Assembly (NCBI RefSeq): GCF_964204645.1
Contig: NC_134031.1
Coordinates: 6,183,001-6,247,000, forward strand
Reading direction: 5' to 3'
Source: Tubulanus polymorphus
Lineage: Eukaryota > Nemertea > Palaeonemertea > Tubulaniformes > Tubulanidae
DNA length: 64,000 nt
Part shown: positions 51,845 through 62,400 of the stretch, piece by piece
How the letters are laid out: each line of letters begins with the position of its first letter
Numbering within the stretch: the stretch's first letter is position 1
Program-made: the position numbers and the translations under genes
The notes under the pieces: model-generated
Database searches by the model: none
Told to the model about the DNA's origin: nothing
What the model saw: the letters and a program-made list of their open reading frames with translations, nothing else

Positions 51845-53407
51845 CCACTGGTTTGCTCTTCAAATCATCGATTTCTTTTTCGCAAATGCTTGTAACTATA
51901 TCAATTAAGCAAACAGAACTTTTTACATTTTTTTGCGAATGGCAATCATTAAGATTGAGTAACCATGTCCAAACTTTAGCGTAAGGCATCGGGTATGGAT
52001 AGTATTGGCCCATCTGTTCCATCTGAGGCAAGATGACGGCTTGCTTATATTTGGAAAATATTGGGAATTTGTCTCAGAAATTATGGTGAAACTTACTTTG
52101 CTTTGTAATGATGACGAGGCTTTCATCAGCTGGAAGTGAAAAGTGAAAAGAAACGTAAGTATTCTGTTCAGTCTCCATTTATTGAACTACGTTGGAACCT
52201 CGTTGATACGAATCTTGTGGGCAAAAATGGAATTGTCGTAATAAACGGGTTTCGAATTATCCAAATCTTAATACAAATATCTTAACCAGATAATGCTGGT
52301 AAGAATCGTAATAACGAGGTTCTGTATCGATTCAATATCAAAATGGTACCTCCGATATTTTCTTCGTCGATCTGTTTAATAAGAGCCTCTACAAAAGACA
52401 CATTTCCAGTAAGTAAGTAAACTAATAGAGAATGAAAACGACATAAATAAATCTAGACCGATGTAATCGAGTTGGCAAATCTATCAGCGTATAGTGTTCT
52501 GCTTTTTTTCAAAATTCTTCTTTATCGAAATAGTGTCACAATAGATATAGAAATATTCTGCAAAATCTAAAGATTACAAATATCATATTCATTCTCAAAT
52601 CAAATTCATTTTTTTAGTCTCCAAATTTAGTTTTATTCCAAATTCTATTAATATCTTTATGCAATATGGCAGACACGCCTTTGTTATGGGTTTAGTGTCA
52701 GGATGTTTACATGCCATTCGTCTCTAAAAATCTAAAGATTAACCAAGCCTGACTTTGAAGACAATCAATAATTAAATCCCTCGCTCCCTGTTTGTTTAGT
52801 GTTGTTTACCGAGGTCAGCTGTCAGATTTGTGAGTCTGGTGGCTAATCAGCCAATGATATGTGCCTCCGACCCCGAGCTTGTTTGGGGTGGAGCTTGAGT
52901 CAAGGATGTCCAGCTCAGGCCTGGCTTGGTCATTCCTGCTCATGCTCTCGTTGAATAAAGATATCAACTACATATTCATTGGTTTGTCTTCAATCAAATT
53001 TCAGGTAAGCCATACTCAGATTCTGCTATATTTTTAGACTCTTTAGGCCTTTTCTTAATAATAATTATTCTAGGATTTATATTAGATTTTAAATTCTAAT
53101 CTCAGACTTTCAATTAGCTTTTAGCTAGTTTCCATTAGATTTGAGAAACAATTATTTTCACACAATATCCTTCCCGATCTTCTGTCAAAGCTAGCTATCT
53201 AAATTAGCTTAATCTTTATTAGTGTAATCTATATAAAATAACAAGATTATCTACTATCTAGAATAATGAATATAGATATATAGAAATTTATAGAATTAAT
53301 TGAAAAGGGAAATATAAATGATTAAAGCGCATATCTATAGTACCAATCTAAACACTAGTGTCATGTAAATATTTATAATCGTACTAGAATAATAATAATA
53401 ATAATAA

Positions 53408-53450
<43 letters not shown>

Positions 53451-56400
53451 CATTATTATTATCATTATTATTATTATTGGTTATCTTCATTGCTGAAATA
53501 CGAAACTGTTATTATAATTATTTCATAATCATATTTTCTAATTCTTAATTTTCATATGATAATTAATTATTGCATAATCACATTTCTTACTTAATACTTC
53601 TTGAAAACTTGTCATTCCTGCTCATGCTCTCGTTGAATAAAGATATCAACTACATATTCATTGGTTTGTCTTCAATCAAATTTCAGGATCGCTATAACGT
53701 AGTTTATTGTGGTAATATACACAACACTACAAGCGCATTAATCCATGACCAGTTTCACAGTTGTGAGTAAAGATTTGACTCGGAGTTAACTAATCGAAAA
53801 TTAACTAATTTTAACTCGGAGTTAACTCTAACTGATGACTGTGGAACTGGATCCACCACGTTAAGGCTTAGTATCTAATTGCCGAGAAAGATTTACCGGT
53901 ACAGCGGCACCTCGTTATAACGAACTCGGATACAACGATTCATCGGATATAACAAATATAGAATCTCATCCCAAGTAAGAAAACTTAATCGATTTCATAC
54001 TGGATATAACGACGAACTATCCGTTATAACGAACTATCGGTTATAACGAACAGATTTTCTGATCTCGTGAAGTTCGTTGTAACGAGGAAGCATTTTGTGA
54101 AAGTTTTGTAAGTTCATACACCTCTCTCAGACACATTTAAGTCATAGATCTTAGGAAGAGAGTTCAAATATCCGAATAACCATAGAAGCGATAACATTAA
54201 AAACCTCATTTTCTAATGAGTAAATACAGTTTATTAACACGAACGTTTTCGGGATCATATCCCCTCATCAGGTGAAATACAAGTGAATCAAATGATTAAA
54301 CTACAGGTTTATATACAACATAAGTTACAAAATTACAAGTGCTAAATTCTAAGCTAATTACAAACCAAGTATTTAATTACAAACTAATTATTTGAATACA
54401 TTTAGGATAAAGGATGAGCCGTTTTGAAATAATTGTTGATTTAAAGAGGGTCGTTGCGCTTTAATAAACAGGGCCTCCCTAATTTTACAGTCGAGATCAG
54501 ATGAACCTTTGTCCATAATTTTGAATTTGTTGTTACTGAATTCCTGATCACAAGTGTGACAAATTGCGAGATGTTGTCCAATCGCAGAAGTCTTTGATCT
54601 GTGTTCCTTAATCCTGATGGCCAAATGTCGTTTAGTTTTCCCATATGATCAGGCTACATTCAAAGAATTACTTAAAATCGCAACTTCGGGTTTGTTTATG
54701 TACAATGATCGTATTTTCAAGCAAGTTGATGGGGTCATCATGGGCAGCCCCTTAGGCCCAACCTTAGCGAACTTTTGTCTTGCCCATTTTGAAAACTTGC
54801 TCCTCTCCAAAACTAATTACAAACCGACATTATACCTGAGATACGTGGACGATATTTTCGGCATATTTCGAAATGTATCCAGTTATAGACTATTTTTTGA
54901 AGAATTGAATCGCCTCCATTCTAACCTTAAATTCACTTTTGAACTAGGTCCTAATCTATTACCTTTTCTCGATACCGAAATACAAATTCCGTTAGAAACC
55001 GGTAGTGACTTTATATCTCGAGTGTACAGGAAAGCTTCCAACACAGGCCTACTTTTGAACTTCAACGCCATGTGTCCGTATAAATGGAAAATAGGACTCA
55101 TCAATACCATGCTTTTTCGTGCCTACAATATTTGCAGTGATTGGACCATCTTTTCAGAAGAAATCAATTTCTTGAAAAATCTGTTTAAATCTAATGCGTT
55201 TCCTATTCATGTCATCGATCAATGTATTAATAGATTTTTGAAATCAAAACAGAACTCAGAACCTCAACCGAAACCTGTTGAAGATGGAATTGATCTATTC
55301 ATTTCATTACCGTATATTGGTAACCCGTCAATCCTATTTGCCCGAAAATTAAAATATCTATTTAAAAGGAATTTTGAAATCAACTTGAAATGTGCATTCA
55401 CTACGACCAAAATTAAGAATTTTTTCTCTTTGAAATGTGCTACCCCTAAATCGCTGAAGGCTAAAGTCATATATAAATTTAATTGTTTATGTGATATAAA
55501 CACTTCCTATATTGGGAAAACTAAACGACATTTGGCCATCAGGATTAAGGAACACAGATCAAAGACTTCTGCGATTGGACAACATCTCGCAATTTGTCAC
55601 ACTTGTGATCAGGAATTCAGTAACAACAAATTCAAAATTCTAGACAAAGGTTCATCTGATCTCGACTGTAAAATTAGGGAGGCCCTGTTTATTAAAGCGC
55701 AACGACCCTCTTTAAATCAACAATTATTTCAAAACGGCTCATCCTTTATCCTAAATGTATTCAAATAATTAGTTTGTAATTAAATACTTGGTTTGTAATT
55801 AGCTTAGAATTTAGCACTTGTAATTTTGTAACTTATGTTGTATATAAACCTGTAGTTTAATCATTTGATTCACTTGTATTTCACCTGATGAGGGGATATG
55901 ATCCCGAAAACGTTCGTGTTAATAAACTGTATTTACTCATTAGAAAATGAGGTTTTTAATGTTATCGCTTCTATGGTTATTCGGACATTTAAGTCATATT
56001 CATTACAAATCCCGTCGTTTAAACATGTAGTGAACGAAACCGCAATACGAGGTTTCACGATTAAATACTTTTGTTTAGGACATCTATAATCTTACCAGTG
56101 TGACTTTGAAGCCTCTGTCGGATATATGAACCTGAAAGACGTGAAAAACCACTAAACGTAATTATTTGTATATATTTTTACATAGCATATACCATCGATC
56201 CAAAGGTTTTGATTAGGTAATTCAGAGACCTGACTAAGACTACTATTTGAGAGTGGTTTCTATTCTTTAAATAGCTCAACTACTCCCGAAAATCTCGAAA
56301 TGCTCTCAAAATCTGAATAATTTTGAGTGCATTTTTAATTAAACTATTTTTTTAATCTCAGAATACTCTCGTTTTGTTTGTGAAAACTATTAAGAATAGA

Positions 56401-59400
56401 GCTATATCAGGAAATCTGGTCAGGGTATCATAAGAACTGGTATAAGCATTGAGCAATTGAAATACATTTATCATGTATGAATTATTATTACTACTTTAAA
56501 TATGTCTATCATACGATGAATATCGCTAAGTGCAGCAAAGAGGTAATAACAGGGTTCTCATGTGATCGAACATCCAGCGGTAGGTAATGATATACTCACT
56601 TGCATTCTCAGCAGAAAAAGTAAAGTTTTTATCTGAAACCGAATTCGTAATAAAGATTTATTCGTGTTAGATATACGGTACACATTTTGACACCTGGATT
56701 AAACGAGTCGATGACAAATGCCATTGCCCTTGCCGTCACGAGCAGAAACGGGCGCAAAAATTATCGCGTTACAATCGAAGGTTAATTTTTGGCAATTTTC
56801 ATTTGGATTTACATACCACAGTTCTGATGCACGTAACCGAAAAGCAAAGTCCTCATTCGAGCTGAAAATACATGCAGAAGTACCATATTCACGGGGTTTT
56901 ATTGTTCTGGACGCTTTGTTTCATAAATCTGGCTAATTGTTAGAATGCCACGTCCAGATTGGCTAGAAATGTTGTCTTTTAAAAGTCACTTTAACCTACG
57001 AAAATATCATGTTTTTTAATGTTGTTTTAGATATGGTTTGAAAGAGTGAGAGCCGAGAAACATAGATATTTCTGTATATAGGAATTTCGTTTAAATTGCT
57101 ATAAAAGGTCTTTGGGTCTTTAAGGTCATCATGATATTTCTATAGAAAACAGCTAGAGTTTCATATATATTTTGTACAGATCCTGTATATCTATCTGCTT
57201 TCACGTTCATACCTTTATTAATTTCGATGGCTTCGCCAATGGCATTCCGAGCATGTTCCTCTAAAAAGAGAATAAAAAACAACATTTAAAACGCAATTCC
57301 TAATATGCATTTATGCTGATGACTTGGAAATAGTAGAGCAATCGAACAGTTCGATCTTACTAGCCGACCGACCGGCTGGGGTCCCGGATACATAATACAC
57401 ACCCTGACCGGTCACCAGTCACCACACCTGACTGGTCACCAGTCACCACAGCTTAATGGGTCACCATACTGACCAGACAAACTTAGAAGCTCGGGCGGTC
57501 ACCGGAACTTGGTGGTCTAGTGGTTAGATGACAAAGCTGGCTAGGGTTAGGGTTAAGGATATCCCCTGTTTGAATCAAGGTTTAGGTTCATGTTTTGATG
57601 CTATTTTGAACTGTTTTTCCTGTATAGGACTGATAGACATTTTTCAACCTGTTCATATGTTATACTATTATATATTTCATCATTTACAATGAAGTTTTGT
57701 ACAAGGAATATTCATATTCAAATCAGTTACATTTATATTTCACACAATAGTAAACTTCCACAAATCTGGGTTAATTGTGTTGAATTCGTGAGAATTGATT
57801 TTCTATTCGCTGTTAACAATAAATCTTACAAATAAATTGTAGCTGTCGCAAAGTCTTAATAACATCTTAACATTAAAGTTAAATCAATTTTCCAATACGT
57901 GTGAAAACACGGTCAGTTCCAGATCATTCCTCAACCAGTTAATAGACTCTCAGTCAGTCAGTACCCACTCAGACAGTCGGTACACTCTCTTGAGCCTCAT
58001 GAATTCCACTCAGATTCAAATTGGTGGAACTTATAACAGTTACATCGTTCTCATGTCTGTGGTAAACAGGTCTGGAATCCACCGCACTGTGTCACTGGTC
58101 ATTCTGCCTATCTTGTTCCTGCTTGGAGCGTTTGGAAATTCAGCTACTTTCCTGATAATGATAAGTCGCAGATTCCGCAGTTTATCCTACGCGAACTATC
58201 TTATCGGTCTTTCAGTGTGTGATTCCATATACTGTACAAATTCTACACTGATGCCGGTTTTACAGTTCGTTCTCTTGCATTTAAAAACAGGTCCTATATT
58301 CATGATGAATTCACTGATCAGTTGTCAAATCTATGAAATTGTATTCGCGGTTGCAGTCATCAACAGTTCGTGGTTTATAGTAGCAATATCTCTAGAACGT
58401 GCGGCAGTTGTGCTCTTCCCGTTCACATCTCGTTTGATATGTACACCGAGATTCGCTAGATTTGCTATATTGATAATTACTGCAGTGAATGTACTGGTTC
58501 TATATCTCACACCCGGTTTGTCGATGCTTTTCACCAACCAGTTCATAGGATGTTACTATAAATTATTTGACCAAATAAGATTTTTCCTCATAGTTGTGAT
58601 CCACGTGTACCTTTTACCGTTAATTTTTATCATTATATCAAATTCTGTTATAATAATTCAGTTATTCAGAGGTTCAAAAATGGTTTCGTCTGATCAGAAA
58701 ACTACGAAATCAAAACGTACAACAATAATGCTTGTAACAGTTTCACTCGCATTTGCAATGTTTACAGTTCCAAACACTATTACTGCAATATTACCAGTCT
58801 CGCCGGAGCAAAGAGATTTTCTTTATGACATTTCCACACAATTCTTAATGTGTAACTATGTGGTAAATTTCTACATATATCTCTTATTGGGGCGAGAAAT
58901 TCGTGAATATTTTTGTACGAAAATCCGCTGTAGAAATTTAATCAAATAACCATTGATTTCGAGTATGATGAAACATACAATTTTTTTTATTCAGTAAAAC
59001 GTAGACACAAATAGTACTTTACAAATTAACTGATGCTATTTTATTTCTATACATATATTTAGTAGCTTCATCAGGTAAATGAGTCACTGTATGAGTAAGC
59101 TATAAAGTGAAGTCTTTTACGTTTTACTGAGGTTGCGACACTTATTCTAGTTTTATATTGTATGGTTCCTGACCAGACGTCTTATTTTTAACTTCATAAA
59201 GCACACTAACGACAACTAATCATCATTAGTTGGTTAACTGTATGAGTTTACAACCAGTAGGAGTCAATCTCGTTTTCTGTATAGCTGTATTATGGGGCTT
59301 TCATGACATATATTATTTGGCTTTCGTGAATTATATCAATGGGCTTTCAGGAAATCTTATTGAGCTTCAGTTATCAGCGGTTAAACTAATACAACAAGTA

Positions 59401-62400
59401 ATATACAGAAGCTGGAGTTCATGGCCTGTGTTGCTATTATTACGAGACAACCTGCGTTGATGCTTGCGTCATACATAAACAATAAATATGTAATGTAAAT
59501 AAACATGTCTGGATGTGACGTATGTATCCGCGTAGGGAAACCTTAATATGGCGCGGCTGAGCTCTGGCGAGTGCAAAAGGTATTTTTAGAATATTATGAA
59601 GAGTGTGGAATATAAACACTCCATACATGGGGCGGTAGAATGTTGTGACGCATGAATGCGTCGCAATCCGTGCATGCCAAACCATATGCGGTGTTTCCTC
59701 AAGCGTTACTAAACAGTAAAACGATATAAAAAGGGAGGGTTTTTTAGTTAAGTTAGGTTTTAGAGTGAAAGGAGTCAAAGTTTAGCTTTGGGAAGAGATT
59801 GTAGTCAGACGAGAAGGAAAAGCAAATGCTTTATTTAGAGATAGAATGTATACATCCGGCTAAGAGAAAATAATGATGGATAGATAGACTCAGTTGTTCG
59901 AGTTGTTTTAGAGGATTACAAGTGGGTGAGATCTTTCCCAACATCACAAGTAAGAAGATTTACACTTAAAACCTGATACTGAAGAAAAGACACAACCACA
60001 TCGATGGTGGACATTTAGCAACCATAGCAGCTGTATCAAATTGGTATTCGATTTACGGAGACACTAATAAACGCGACGCTATAGTTCGTGCTTATTTGAT
60101 GGAGCAATGAAGAGCCTTTGTCTCGGGAGTGAATGACCGACAGGTCATTTGGAGTCATGTTGTTGGAGTCATGGAGTCATATAATCTAAACAAGTGTGCC
60201 TCGTCGGAGGAGAGAAATACTCAGAACGCACAATTCCAGATGGCCACCTCGAGTAGGGATGATGACATCTTGCAAGATGGTGAAAAACCCGAAGCACACT
60301 GTAATGGATGTACAAAATGCAGTAAGATTGAAAATCTATTACAGGCCGTATTGCAGAAAGTTAGTGTCCTGCCTGAGGTAAATGATAAAGTTGACAAAAT
60401 GTTGGTCTCCCGAAACGCCGTAGACTATCTATTTAAATCTTGCACGTTAAAGAAAATGATAGGGGTTAACTATTTCATGATTTTGAAAGGGTTAGGGTAG
60501 GGGGCGTGAGGAGGAGCTAGTAGCAATTCTGACTTACCTATATACGATTTGGTGTCTGAAGAATAAAGAAACGAATCTACATTCATGAATCTACATTCGG
60601 TCAATTTATTAACGGAAACATGTTAAATACGATGAATGAAAAAATTCTCACATTTTAAATGATGGATTTTCCGTGCCTTTAACAATTCTGAAATACATAT
60701 ACATATATTTATATATAAAACTTAATTTATTAGAATGATTTACTAGGTAGACACGAATGGGCTAGGGCATGCAAGCAGATAGGACGAAAAACAATGGCCC
60801 AGAAGCTATCTTACCGGTTGCACATCCATTCACAACCCAGATGGCCTCTTTAAGCATATTTTCCATGCGCGAAGTCAATGTTGATTGGCCAGTCACAGAT
60901 TCGCCCGCCTTTTCTGAAAGAAATAACTTCGAATGATTGTGACTGCATTTATCTATATCGATTCGGCCATCCTTCCGAATGCATACGTATCTCTTTAATG
61001 ACGACCTGCAGGGCCATGCCCCTATGTAGGGACTCCCAACACCAAAAAGCATGATTGCCTATTTTTGGAGTTTGGTCGTTACGTTGAAGATGAAACTACC
61101 CGACTGCTTGATGAGGCGATTTACTTAAAGGATAGCAATCTGGATACAAGGGCATGCTTTTTGTGACCTGATCCACCGAGTACGTATTCTGTCTGATGTA
61201 TGGTGGCTGATGAAGGCCATTGAAAAATCAAGGCCTGCGCAAGCCGATTTTTTTTTATGCGCAAAAAACGCGAGGAAACAATTATTCTGTATCGGTTTTC
61301 TTTCGCCAAGAAAAAAAAACTTTTTTGTAAATTTGCTTGTTTGGAACGCAATTTTAGGTTGACAGCTATCTGTTGAATTGTTACCGAAGTAAGAAGTCAC
61401 AGATGACCCCATTTTGACGGACTGATGCGTTTGTCAAAACGTCAGTCTACGCTGTGCGTTGATAATAGATGTACTGTAAATTTTCTAAAATATTTGCCCC
61501 ATGGCTATATCTTAAGTGAGTAAACTCTGACTGAGAAATTTTTTACAGTGTTATACATTTACAAATCTGTGCACTGTGTAAGGTTTCTGAGAATGGATTT
61601 TGCACGCTGTTGTAAATTGTACTTGATTCCGTTTCTTACAACTGCTATCATAAATATGACATTACGAATTTTCTCGGGTAATCATTCTTTAGTGTCGATG
61701 TTAGGGAGTTCTGCGAATCATGAGGAATTTTACTGAAATGCTGGTTGCTAGACCTTACAAGAGTTACATCGTCGTCATGTCTTTGGTGAACAAATCTGGT
61801 AGCTACCGCGCGCTATCAATGGCAATATTAGTCATTCTATTCATGCTTGGTACCTTCGGAAATTTATCTACATTTATGATTATGATAAGTCGCAGATTCC
61901 GAAGTTTATCTTATGCCAACTATCTCATTGTTCTGTCTCTCAGCGATCTTATGTACTCCGTCAATTTTACGCTAGTGCCTTCGTTACAGTTGGTTCTCTT
62001 GCATCTGAACACCGGGCCAGTGTTCATGATCAATTCACTGATCAGTTGTCGAATGTATGAAATCTTGATGGGACTCGCTTCTTCTAATAGTTCCTGGTTG
62101 GTAGTGGCAATATCTCTAGAACGTGCGGCAGTTGTGCTCTTCCCGTTCACGTCTCGTTTGATATGTACGCCGAGATTTACGCGATGCGCAATCGTCCTTA
62201 TATTCCTAATGAACGCGTTGATAATCGGAATCTACCCAACATTAACGATGCATTATTCTAAGCAATACCTTTTTTGTTATTTTGAAATATTTCATCAATT
62301 TATATACTTCATGATCATCGCCGTCCATGTTTATCTGCTACCTTTATCGCTTATCGTCGTATGCAATGTCGTAATAATATTTAAGTTATTCAGAGGTTCA

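Larger units (their letters stand above)
54133..55998 (+). mobile_element. Penelope-like element, 5'-truncated, with inverted terminal duplication
   Basis: Bounded by a 14-bp direct repeat ACATTTAAGTCATA (54133-54146 and 55985-55998), the likely target-site duplication. Between them lie a 473-bp left arm (54171-54643, minus), a truncated reverse-transcriptase/GIY-YIG body (54644-55512) and a 473-bp right arm (55513-55985). The arms have equal length and nearly identical sequence, so the insertion is young. An inverted partial 5' copy and hammerhead-bearing ends are known traits of Penelope-like elements. Confidence 0.8.

Noticed and set aside
56713-56861. Minus-strand terminal exon reading to a stop at 56713 with AATAAA just downstream (about 56648)
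   Set aside because: The frame needed is phase 2, out of step with the chain, and a GTATGT donor at 56816 gives a 45-nt phase-1 exon that fits. It might still be an alternative 3' end.
61126-61140. A 15-nt micro-exon candidate on the minus strand (ATTGCTATCCTTTAA before GTAAAT)
   Set aside because: Open in phase 1, but the acceptor tract is weak and the donor poor; such short matches are expected by chance.
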